DNA of 64,000 bases. Origin: Acanthopleuribacter pedis (GTDB taxonomy: Bacteria; Acidobacteriota; Holophagae; Acanthopleuribacterales; Acanthopleuribacteraceae). The stretch spans positions 170,634-234,633 of the forward strand of contig NZ_JAFREP010000020.1 of assembly GCF_017377855.1 (NCBI RefSeq), written 5' to 3'. A model generated the notes under the pieces. That model worked only from the letters and a program-made list of their open reading frames with translations, had not been told where the DNA came from and did not search any database. Of this stretch, positions 44,040 to 53,446 are shown in pieces. A program made the position numbers and the translations under genes. Every line of letters starts with the position of its first letter. Positions within the stretch are counted from its first letter, which is position 1.

Positions 44040-47000
44040 TTATTCCATGGCGCGCGCATCCTGGGCACAGCGGAAGCCGGTAAAGTCATTGCATGTACGA
44101 GGATCGGCGCCATTGCGCGAGAATACGGTCAGGTCGCGCCCCCGGCTGCGGAACGAACCACCGCGGTAGGTTTTCAAGGAACCTTCATCCATGTTCACCG
44201 GATTCTCTTCACCCGCGCGCCGATAGAAGGTTTCATCGTAGGTGTCGGCCACCCACTCTTCCACATTGCCGAGAATTTCAAAAACCCCGTAACCGTTCTC
44301 GGGGAAGGAGCCCACCTTGGCGGGGCGCTTTTCGGGATAAAACTCGTAAACCGCCTGCTTGGCGTCAGAATAGTCACCCCACCAGTACTTCAGGCCTTTG
44401 GTGTTGCCGGTCGCTGCTTTTTCCCATTCGGCCTCGGTCGGCAAACGCTTGCCTTTCCAACGGGCGTAAGCCTCGGCGGCGTACCAGGACACAAAACGCA
44501 CGGGTCGATTCATCATGTCGTCGCTGGGACGGCCGCCGCGCCAGTGGGCCAAATAATTGCCGTCGTGTTTGTCCGCGGCAATGCGGCCAGGTGCCCATTG
44601 TGGGTTGGCCTGTACAAAGGCCAAAAACTCGCCGTTGGTCACCTCGTGCTTGTCAATGTAGTAAGAACCCAGATAAACCCGACGCTTGGGTTTGGTCGCG
44701 CTAAAACGATTGTTGCCCATGATGAAAGAGCCAAGCGGTACGTAGGACATCCCCGCGGGTGGCGCCCAGGCGCGGTATTTTTGCCACTGCGCCCGCGTCG
44801 CCTCCGAGCTGTTGATTCGGTAGATCTCCTCGTAGGTGTCGGCCACTTCTTTGAAACGGCCGGCGGCTTTTTTCTCTTCAATCACGGATTCCAGGCGCGC
44901 GATCTCCTTGGTGATTCTGTCCATCGCATCCGTGGCCAACTGGTGCCCTGGCTCTAACTCACTGAGTTTATTAGCTAAATTGAATTGACGGTCGTATTGT
45001 TTGTTGGCGATGGCGCGTTCAAGGTTGCGCTGGACCGTGGTGATCTCCAAGCTCAACTCTTCCTCGCGGACCTCTTTGGCGAGCCGCTCGATTTTCGCGT
45101 CGCCGGGGGCCAGCAACAGGGCGCCGGCGTAGGAATCCCGCGCCAAGTCGAATTGCTTGCGAGAAACCGCGTCTTGACCGGCAGCCACCAAACCTTGTAA
45201 CACCAAGGGTTTGGTTTTCTTCAAATACTTGGAGGCCGGATCAATTTGCTCCAGTTCGTTTAAAAAAGGCACGGCTTTTAGGAAATCATTGCGCGCGTAG
45301 AGCGTCTCAATTTTTTCCTGCAACACACCGGACTGCTCGTCCTTAAGTTTCTGCTTGAGCTGGTTGTACTGGTCGCGCACCTCGACGTCGCCTTTGTTGG
45401 CGTTAAACAAGGCGGCGAGTATTTTCAGCGCGTTCAGTTCTTCGTTGCGCCCCAGCAAGCTGTCAACACGTTTCAAGCCCTCTTGGCGAATTTCGTCCGC
45501 GGCGCCCTTGGCAACCCCATTCTGAGGCTCGAGACCGAGAACCCGGTAATAGGTACCGTACGCGTCGTTGTTGCCGTCAACCAAACCATTACCTTCCTCG
45601 CGGTAGGCATTGGCGCGGCTGAGCAACTCGGCTACCTGAGCCGATTGTTCGGAAATTTTGGTTTCGGCCTTGCCCCGCAACGAGCGCAACCGTTGCGTCA
45701 CCCGGGAACCGGGATCGTCGCCCAACAGGGTGTCGATACGGCCCAGGGCCTGACGGTACTCGCGCGTATCGATCAGGTTTTGCACCTCGGCAATCATCGC
45801 CTCTTCGCGTTTCTTGCTTGCATTGCCGGACAACCAGAGGATGATGCCGCCAACGGCGACAACCGCCAGGCCCACGGTAATTGCCAACATTTTGGGATCA
45901 AACCGAAAGACACGACGCGCCTTGACGACCTTTTGCTCGCCGCTTTCCGCGGGGTCCTTTTCCGCCTTGGCAAGGTTCTCAGCCAAACCCTGCGCCGCGC
46001 CGCCGTCTTCCTCAACGGCTTCAAAGCTAAAGGCGCCGTCATCGGTGGTCACGCGTTCAGCCGAACCACCCGTGCCGGTGTCGCCGGCGAAGGGATCATC
46101 GAAACCACCCTCGCCAAAATCACTAAAGTCTTCGGCAGGTGCCGCGCTCGCCGGAGCGGCGGGTTTTTCATCAACCGCATCAAAGTCAAATGCGCCGCCC
46201 GCGTCATCAAAAGAAAAATCGCCCGCGTCGGCCGGGGGGGCTTCCTCGGCGCCGAAATCAAAGCTGCCGGCGGCACCGCCGGGGTCACCACCGAAATCGA
46301 AGGCATCTCCCCCACCGGCACCGGCCGCTTCGCTACCAAACTCAAAGGAATCGGCAACAGCGTTGTCGCCACCAAAATCAAAGTCACCACCGCCGGCGTC
46401 GCTCCCAAAGCCGAACGGATCATCACCATCTGCGCCGGCCGTGCCGGCCGAGCCCTCGGCAAAATCAAAACCGCCGACCTGGTTATTAACCGAACCGAGA
46501 TCAGAACCGCCGTGGGTAATCGCAGGATCGGGAGTGGGGTCCATCGCGGGAGGTTCACCACCGCCGATGGTTTGGTCAAAGGCGGGATCATTGGCGAAAT
46601 CCATGGGAACGGAAGAACCCCCGCCGAGACCGAAATCGGCATCGTCACCGCCAAGGTCGAAACTGCCACCGTCGTCAGCGCCGAAATCAAAGCCGCCTGA
46701 ATTACCGGCACCGAAATCGCCACCGAGATCGTTGCCGCCGGGGCCACCGCCAAAATCGCCGCCGAGATCATTGCCGCCGCCGAAATCCAATCCGTCTCCG
46801 CCCGCCGGCTCGTTGCCACCGCCGCCGAAGTCAAATCCGTCTCCGCCCACGGGATCGTTGCCGCCGACGCCGAAGTCGCCGCCTAAATCATTGCCACCGC
46901 CAAAATCGCCGCCGAGATCGTTGCCACCACCGGCCGCTTCATTGCCGCCGCCGAAGTCAAATCCGTCTCCGCCCGCCGCTTCATTGCCGCCACCGAAGTC

Positions 47001-48950
47001 AAACCCGTCTCCGCCGCCGGCTTCATTGCCGCCGCCGAAATCGAAGCCGTCACCACCTGAGTTGCCGCCGGCGGGGTTTCCGCCAAAAGGGTCACCGCCA
47101 AAGGGATCGCCGGCGATGGTGTCGCCCCCAAAGGGATCACCACCGGCTTGATCACCGCCAAAAGGATCGGACCCGGCCGGGTTATCCGTGGGGCCACCGC
47201 CAAAGGGTTCGTCTTTTGCTTGATCACTGCCAAAATCGAATCCATCGTTGTTCCCGGATCCACCACCAAAATCTTTTTGCCCACCCATGCTTGCGTTCTC
47301 CGTGGCAGGTGGCGCGTCGCCACCGAAATCAAATGCGCCGTCATTGCCGAAATCAAAACCGCCGTTGTCGGCAATCTCATTCCCGCCGGCTTGTTGGGCG
47401 AGGTCCCCGCCGCCAAAGTCGCCGACACCACCCTGTGACTGAGTTGGATCCGCGGCGGCTTCAGAGGCCGAGGCGAAGCCAAAGTCCTGCCCGCCCAAGT
47501 CCGAATCCGGTTCACTTCCAAAAGTCTGTGAATCGGCGGCATCACCGAGGCTAAAACTACTCAGGTCTTCTTCGCCGAAATCCAGCCCGGCGGTTAATTC
47601 GCCGGCGTCGAACAGGTCGTCGCTTTTCTCCTCGGCCACGCCCCCGAAATCGAGACTCCCGGATGCGGAAATCGAGCTATCCCCGCCCATCTGACCACCG
47701 TCCGAGGTTTCCAACCCAAAATCGGCTTCGCCCATTTGGCCGAAGTCGGCGCCACCGTCGTCCATACTACCGCCGGCCGCACCGAAGTTGAGGTGATCGA
47801 GATCATTGGTGGTTTGGAAGGGGTCGTTTTGGGGCGGTTCGGGATTGCCGAAGGCGTCGACGGGCCGCGTTTCACCGGACCATTCGTTACCCACCGCCAA
47901 ACCGCCCTCCCGCGCTTGGGCTTGAAGCCCGCTTAGAGATTGGGCGCGAACCGTTTGTTCCATATCAAAGCCGGCCAAGTTGTCACCGGGTTCGTCAAAG
48001 GCGGCGAGGGCGTCTTTTTCGCTGGGGAGGTTAAAAGCCAGGTCGGAGGCCGTGTCCTCGTTATCGTCCCCGGACCCGTTGGCAAAAGCGTCGACCCCGC
48101 TGGGCATAGCCACCACCGACGCCTCATGGGGCAAAGCGGCTTGGGTCTTGGCGATGTCTTTATAAAACTCGATGGCGTTTTGGAAGCGCCCCTCCGGTTG
48201 TCTGGCCAGGGCGCGGAGAATCGCTTGATTCAGCTCGGGCGGAACACTGGGGTTTAGCTCGCTCGGCGGCACCAGTGGATCGCGCTGCACGGCCTCTTGC
48301 AAATGGGGCCAGTCGTTGCCTTTAAAGGGTGGTTCCCCGGTAACCAGTTCGTAGAGGATGGCGCCGGCGGAATAAATATTGGCGCGAATGTCGGTAGTTT
48401 CAGGCTGACGGATGCGCTCGGCTGAGAAGTAGCGGCCGTAATAAAGTTTCTCCAGCGGGGTGAACATCTGTTCGCGAGCATGCTGGAGCACCGAGCCAAA
48501 ACCCCAAACACGGACATCGCCCTCGGGTGTCACAATCACATTGGAGGGGTTGAGGAAGCGGTGAAGGTTCCCCTCGGAATGGGTGTACCCGATACCTTTC
48601 AGAATACCTTTGAGAATGTCAACGCTTTGTTTCAGCGGGAAGCGGCCGTGGGTGCGCATCATGCTGTCCAGGGTTTGGCCCTCGACATACTCGCGCACCA
48701 AAAAGGTACGGCCCTCGCCCTCGATCACATTAATGAGTGCAATCACATTGGGATGTTCAAACTTGATGACCTCGACGGCATCGTCATTGAGGGTGCGCCG
48801 AAAGGTTTCGTCCGCAAGCAGCCGAGGTGAGATTCCCTTGAGCACGAACTTGGCACCGTCTGAGACATGTACAGCCAAAAAAGTCTCGCCGGCGGCATTG
48901 TTCCCCAGCATTTGTACAATTTTGAACTGATCAATCGTTGCACCGATCAT
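44040..48950 (-). CDS. giant pseudokinase / acidic FG-rich / FGE-sulfatase fusion
   Basis: 1636 residues from ATG 48950, with GGGAG five bases upstream; the frame's first start (48962) has none. Residues 8-270 are a Ser/Thr kinase fold (ATP Lys at 38) that lacks catalytic acids: HRD is H130-R131-F132, the following K is N134, and DFG is G150-F151-G152. Asn137 remains. Residues about 290-1000 are disordered, acidic, Gly/Asp/Phe-rich, with many DFGG and FDFG motifs. A membrane helix at about 1018-1038 precedes helical repeats (1040-1395). Residues 1400-1636 form an FGE-sulfatase domain (VPLGSFIMG, DKHEVTNGEF, RLPTEAEWEKAA, GNVEEWVADTY, YRGGSF). The C-terminal domain should face the periplasm. 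It is probably a scaffold or signalling protein. Confidence 0.88.
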   Translation of the reverse strand: MIGATIDQFKIVQMLGNNAAGETFLAVHVSDGAKFVLKGISPRLLADETFRRTLNDDAVEVIKFEHPNVIALINVIEGEGRTFLVREYVEGQTLDSMMRTHGRFPLKQSVDILKGILKGIGYTHSEGNLHRFLNPSNVIVTPEGDVRVWGFGSVLQHAREQMFTPLEKLYYGRYFSAERIRQPETTDIRANIYSAGAILYELVTGEPPFKGNDWPHLQEAVQRDPLVPPSELNPSVPPELNQAILRALARQPEGRFQNAIEFYKDIAKTQAALPHEASVVAMPSGVDAFANGSGDDNEDTASDLAFNLPSEKDALAAFDEPGDNLAGFDMEQTVRAQSLSGLQAQAREGGLAVGNEWSGETRPVDAFGNPEPPQNDPFQTTNDLDHLNFGAAGGSMDDGGADFGQMGEADFGLETSDGGQMGGDSSISASGSLDFGGVAEEKSDDLFDAGELTAGLDFGEEDLSSFSLGDAADSQTFGSEPDSDLGGQDFGFASASEAAADPTQSQGGVGDFGGGDLAQQAGGNEIADNGGFDFGNDGAFDFGGDAPPATENASMGGQKDFGGGSGNNDGFDFGSDQAKDEPFGGGPTDNPAGSDPFGGDQAGGDPFGGDTIAGDPFGGDPFGGNPAGGNSGGDGFDFGGGNEAGGGDGFDFGGGNEAAGGDGFDFGGGNEAAGGGNDLGGDFGGGNDLGGDFGVGGNDPVGGDGFDFGGGGNEPAGGDGLDFGGGNDLGGDFGGGPGGNDLGGDFGAGNSGGFDFGADDGGSFDLGGDDADFGLGGGSSVPMDFANDPAFDQTIGGGEPPAMDPTPDPAITHGGSDLGSVNNQVGGFDFAEGSAGTAGADGDDPFGFGSDAGGGDFDFGGDNAVADSFEFGSEAAGAGGGDAFDFGGDPGGAAGSFDFGAEEAPPADAGDFSFDDAGGAFDFDAVDEKPAAPASAAPAEDFSDFGEGGFDDPFAGDTGTGGSAERVTTDDGAFSFEAVEEDGGAAQGLAENLAKAEKDPAESGEQKVVKARRVFRFDPKMLAITVGLAVVAVGGIILWLSGNASKKREEAMIAEVQNLIDTREYRQALGRIDTLLGDDPGSRVTQRLRSLRGKAETKISEQSAQVAELLSRANAYREEGNGLVDGNNDAYGTYYRVLGLEPQNGVAKGAADEIRQEGLKRVDSLLGRNEELNALKILAALFNANKGDVEVRDQYNQLKQKLKDEQSGVLQEKIETLYARNDFLKAVPFLNELEQIDPASKYLKKTKPLVLQGLVAAGQDAVSRKQFDLARDSYAGALLLAPGDAKIERLAKEVREEELSLEITTVQRNLERAIANKQYDRQFNLANKLSELEPGHQLATDAMDRITKEIARLESVIEEKKAAGRFKEVADTYEEIYRINSSEATRAQWQKYRAWAPPAGMSYVPLGSFIMGNNRFSATKPKRRVYLGSYYIDKHEVTNGEFLAFVQANPQWAPGRIAADKHDGNYLAHWRGGRPSDDMMNRPVRFVSWYAAEAYARWKGKRLPTEAEWEKAATGNTKGLKYWWGDYSDAKQAVYEFYPEKRPAKVGSFPENGYGVFEILGNVEEWVADTYDETFYRRAGEENPVNMDEGSLKTYRGGSFRSRGRDLTVFSRNGADPRTCNDFTGFRCAQDARAME

Positions 48951-49697
48951 GTAGGCTCCCACGTAAGATTGATTAAATGGCGTTGTTTCCCGGGTTCGGT
49001 CGGCGAAGAACCGAGCTAGTTATGTTATCGAGCCGGGACGGTGACACTAAAGCACGAGGGGCGAAAAACCTACGCGGCGGGGTGAATTGGAGACCGTGAC
49101 AGGTTGCACCCGAGCACCTCGGGAAACCGCCCGCTCCAACGAAACCCCCGAACAGGTCGGACGCCTTGGTTGGTTTACTGCAAGAGGCCCTTATTCTACC
49201 ATCGGGCCGGCAGGGTGACAATTTCGCGAAGCATGTGAAAACAGGAAGCCTAACCCGAAAGCACGGGGAGCCCCTGCCCACATAAAAACCGAAAACAGCG
49301 GCTACCCCGCATTTCTCACCAGGAATTCTGCTACGAAGCCGAATTCCTGGTGAGAAATGCGGGCGAACTGTCGGCAGAAACCAAACCATGGTTCGTCAAA
49401 TTACCGTCAAGAGCGAAAACACCCATGATAAAGAAGCGCGGGCGGCGGAGCAACGCCCTCACCGGGGCGGCCACAAAAAGTGTGGAACAGCTCACAATTC
49501 CCCCGATTTTCGGTTAGTATGAAGATCGAAAATTCAAGTGCGGGAACGCGGGCGCATTGATCGCCAAAAACGCGATCCACCCGATGGGTGGCCGGCCTTG
49601 ATTTTCGAAAAATCCTGTTTCCAAAACGCGGCGGTCGGTTTCGTGCAAGCAGCATGAGGCGCAACGGTTCGGGGCCGCGTGTCGGGGGAGTTCGCGG
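48951..49697. other. intergenic region with palindromic element E
   Basis: About 750 bp between divergent genes. It contains element E at 49306-49363. Short minus-strand frames (49407-49806) are Arg-rich without ribosome sites and are not called. Confidence 0.5.
49306..49363. repeat. palindromic element, copy E (beta arm alone, perfect)
   Basis: A perfect 23-bp inverted repeat: arms 49306-49328 and 49341-49363, opening CCCGCATTTCTCACCAGG, with loop TGCTACGAAGCC (12 nt). The loop matches the beta arm of copies B, C and D. This is the core-less form of the family and the least degenerate copy. Confidence 0.93.
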
Positions 49698-50654
<957 letters not shown>

Positions 50655-50656
50655 TA

Positions 50657-50829
50657 CCTAAGAAGCGCGATAAGAGCAAGGGATTTTGGCTAAAAATCTG
50701 GAGCGAAATGGTTTGGAAAAAGCGGGCCGGGGTCGCGCACGACGCGCACCCAGTGGGTGCGGTGAGCATTTTTACAGGCCGTTGGAGCCCAGAAGTTTAG
50801 CTAAAATCACCGCGTCAGCGCTTCTTAGG
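50657..50829. mobile_element. MITE-like palindrome, 173 bp
   Basis: Termini CCTAAGAAGCGC (50657-50668) and GCGCTTCTTAGG (50818-50829) are perfect inverted repeats. Similarity continues inward (ATTTTGGCTAAA against ATTTTAGCTAAA on the other strand, then CTGG), and the centre is a perfect palindrome, CGCACCCA-G-TGGGTGCG (50745-50761). There is no coding capacity. It starts three bases after the HDAC stop codon. It looks like a non-autonomous transposable element or a large terminator. Confidence 0.65.
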
Positions 50830-51128
50830 TAGTAAGGTTCCAGCCGACTGTTGTTTGGATTCTTTGTATTTTTTGGCGACAGGGAATGGGACAGAGACAA
50901 AGCTAAATTCCATTGGTGGTGCGTTTTTCCCACGGGATCATCCGCATCCTTGACCAATCGCCTTATGGCGCTGATTCGAGCTTACGCCGACGGGGAATTA
51001 CTGAATATCCGACACAGGATGCCCGTCGGCTGCTTTCATGATAGCGCCAACGCCGATTCCTCAAGGACCACTCCAGGAAAACCCGGCCCCTCCCACCGCC
51101 GCTTCGCAGCGGCGGGTCCCTCCCATTT

Positions 51129-51340
51129 TTCCTTCCGTTTGCTTCGCGTTTATGCCCGCGGTTTTCCGCCTCTGCTGGAACCCTGAATAGGCTTCTTCCC
51201 TGTTGATGGGGCTCGATCCAGAGTCTGATGCGCTTGTGCCTGAAAAGACCGCGGCCTCGGAAGAAAATAGGGAACCCAGGGTCGCGTTCCAGCCTTGACG
51301 CAAAAAGGGACACCCAACCCATCAAAAACAACGCGCTGAA
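51129..51340. repeat. 213-bp direct repeat, first copy
   Basis: From TTCCTTCCGTTTGCTTCGCG to ACAACGCGCTGAA. It matches the second copy (51372-51585) almost throughout, with small substitutions and indels concentrated in the middle. Contains TTTTCCGCCTCTGCTGGAAC and CTCGATCCAGAG. Confidence 0.9.
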
Positions 51341-51371
51341 CCTGGGGCGAAAAGCCATTCATGGTGCGTTT

Positions 51372-51585
51372 TTCCCTCCGTTTGCTTCGCGTTCCTGCCC
51401 GCGGTTTTCCGCCTCTGCTGGAACCCTGAATAGGCTTCTTCCCTGTTGATGGGACTCGATCCAGAGCCTCTTGCGCTTGTACCGAGAAAGCCCGACGCCG
51501 CGGAAGTAAAGTACGCAAGCCAAGATCACGTTTCCAGCCTTGCTGCAAAAAGGGACGCCCAACCCATCAAAAACAACGCGCTGAA
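51372..51585. repeat. 213-bp direct repeat, second copy
   Basis: Second copy, 31 bp after the first. The left halves and the last 40 bp are nearly identical between copies, while the middle (about 51475-51530) has diverged. Function unknown. Confidence 0.9.
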
Positions 51586-51816
51586 GACGACCCGGTGACA
51601 GTCATGCAAAATAGCCTGATTTTAATGGTTTTACACAGCATCAGTCATGCATCGCACATTCGAAAAGCCGAAGCCACGGCCTTATCCGCATGCACCATCC
51701 ACCCCGCAAAGGCACAACAAACCCTCGCCATCCTCATTGCAGCCTCTTGTCCTGCGAAATAAGGAATACCAAGCAACGGTGCACCGCTTTGCGCACATCC
51801 CAGCTTCCTAAATGTA

Positions 51817-51822
51817 TAATGA
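51817..51822 (+). promoter_or_regulatory. -10 box of the fumC promoter
   Basis: A consensus TATAAT at 51817-51822, 53 bp before the ATG. The best -35 match upstream (TTGCGC at 51791) is 20 bp away, longer than ideal, so the -35 is uncertain. Confidence 0.5.
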
Positions 51823-51875
51823 GGCGCCCCTCCGCGGCTTCCTGTTTGTACAACACTTCATTAAAGAGGCACATC

Positions 51876-53273
51876 ATGAGCGAAACGAGAATCGAAAAAG
51901 ACTCTATGGGCGAGGTCGAGGTGCCACGCGACGCACTGTACGGCGCACAGACGCAACGCGCCCACAACAACTTTCCCATCAGCGGGATTCGTTTCAACCG
52001 CGATTTCATTAAAGCACTGGGTTTGATTAAACAAACGGCGGCCGTTGTGAACGCCGAGTTGGGTTGTTTGGACGGCGAGGTTGCCGATTACATCAGTAAA
52101 GCAGCCCAAGAGGTAATTGACGGAACCCACGACAGCCATTTCGTGATCGACATTTTCCAGACAGGTTCCGGTACCAGCACCAACATGAACGCCAACGAAA
52201 TTATTGCCCACCGCGCGACCGAGTTGGCCAAAAGCGACGGAAAAGATGTGGATGTGCACCCCAACGACCATGTCAATTATGGTCAGAGTTCCAACGACGT
52301 GATACCCACCGCGATTCGTGTTTCCGCGGTGTTGGCGATCCACGAAACCTTGATGCCCGGCCTGAAGCGTTTGGAAGAAGCGTTCCGTTCCAAGGGTGAA
52401 GCATTGGCCGGTGTAGTGAAAACGGGCCGTACCCACTTGATGGACGCCATGCCGATCACCTTCGCCCAGCAGTTCGGTGGTTACGCATCCATGGTTCGCG
52501 CGGGTCGCAAGCGGGTTGAGTCGACCATGGTCCGTCTGAGCGAGTTGCCCCAGGGCGGCACCGCGGTGGGAACCGGCATTAACACCCACACCGAATTCGG
52601 TTTCAAGTTTGCCGCGCGCATGTCCGAGGTGACAGGTTACAGCTTCATCGAAGCCCCCGACCATTTCGAAGCGCAATCAACGGTCGACGCCCCGGCCGAA
52701 ACCAGTGCGCAGTTGAAAACCTACGCGTGTAGCCTGCTCAAGATCGCCAACGACCTGCGTTGGATGAATTCGGGCCCCTACAACGGCCTCGGCGAGATAC
52801 AACTCCAGCCGATCCAGCCAGGTAGCTCAATTATGCCAGGAAAGGTGAATCCGGTGATTGAGGAGTCGACGGCGATGGTTTGCGCACAAGTGATTGGTAA
52901 CGACGCGACCATCACCGTTGCCGCGCAGTCCGGTAACTTCGAGTTAAACGTGATGTTGCCCGTGGTTGCGTTCAACTTGCTGCAATCGATTGAGATTTTG
53001 GGCAAGGTGAGTGGCAACTTGGCAGAACGTTCGGTTGAAGTGTTGACCGTGAACGAGGAACACATTAAATCCTTGGTCGAGAAAAACCCGATTCTGGTGA
53101 CCGCCTTGAACCCGGTCATTGGTTACGATTTGGGTGCAGCCATTGCGAAGAAGGCGTTTAAAGAGCGCCGAGCCTTAAAAGACGTCGCCAAGGAAATGAC
53201 GGATTTGAGCGATGCGGACTTGGAGAGCTACCTGGATCCCATGAAAATGACCCGTGGTGGTTTTATCAGCTAA
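51876..53273 (+). CDS. fumC: class II fumarate hydratase
   Basis: 465 residues from ATG 51876, with AAAGAGG six bases upstream; the frame back to 51690 is non-coding leader. Class II fumarase features: IEKDSMGEVEVPRDALYGAQTQR (start, split by family spacing), QTGSGTSTNMNANEIIAHRA, HPNDHVNYGQSSNDVIPTA, TGRTHLMDAMPIT, and the signature GSSIMPGKVNP at about 316. It interconverts fumarate and malate in the TCA cycle as an oxygen-stable homotetramer. Full length. Hairpins follow the stop. Confidence 0.96.
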   Translation: MSETRIEKDSMGEVEVPRDALYGAQTQRAHNNFPISGIRFNRDFIKALGLIKQTAAVVNAELGCLDGEVADYISKAAQEVIDGTHDSHFVIDIFQTGSGTSTNMNANEIIAHRATELAKSDGKDVDVHPNDHVNYGQSSNDVIPTAIRVSAVLAIHETLMPGLKRLEEAFRSKGEALAGVVKTGRTHLMDAMPITFAQQFGGYASMVRAGRKRVESTMVRLSELPQGGTAVGTGINTHTEFGFKFAARMSEVTGYSFIEAPDHFEAQSTVDAPAETSAQLKTYACSLLKIANDLRWMNSGPYNGLGEIQLQPIQPGSSIMPGKVNPVIEESTAMVCAQVIGNDATITVAAQSGNFELNVMLPVVAFNLLQSIEILGKVSGNLAERSVEVLTVNEEHIKSLVEKNPILVTALNPVIGYDLGAAIAKKAFKERRALKDVAKEMTDLSDADLESYLDPMKMTRGGFIS

Positions 53274-53289
53274 GCGTCCCAAAAGGGAT

Positions 53290-53327
53290 CCACCCATGGG
53301 TGGGGCGGCACCCAAACAGTGCCGCCC
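53290..53327. terminator. double hairpin after fumC
   Basis: Palindrome CCACCCATGGGTGG (53290-53303) overlaps the start of a second stem, GGGCGGCAC (53303-53311) with GTGCCGCCC (53319-53327). No T run follows; likely a 3'-end or terminator structure of fumC. Confidence 0.5.
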
Positions 53328-53446
53328 ATCGGCTTCCGGTACGACGGTAAATCGCGTAACTGTGGTAGGATGCTCGGATTTGCGTGTAGGCCGCGCCCGT
53401 CTGGATCACGGGCCGGAATCTTTGACTGCCGAGGACGGAGCCCTTT

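Larger units (their letters stand above)
50655..51875. other. repeat-rich intergenic region
   Basis: About 1.2 kb without a credible gene. It holds a 173-bp palindrome (50657-50829), a pair of 213-bp direct repeats (51129-51340, 51372-51585) and a fumC promoter. Minus-strand frames across the direct repeats encode a repeated basic peptide (STGKKPIQGSSRGGKPRA) but have no ribosome site. Confidence 0.6.

Noticed and set aside
45483..47151. Two long plus-strand frames (405 and 445 residues, Ser/Pro/Lys-rich)
   Set aside because: They are antisense to the Gly/Asp/Phe repeats of the 44040-48950 gene; their repetitive PPKSNPSP pattern is the mirror of that coding repeat and there is no ribosome site.
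51150..51548. 132-residue minus-strand frame with duplicated peptide
   Set aside because: The duplication follows the 213-bp direct repeat; there is no ribosome site, and frames shift between copies. Kept only as a repeat.
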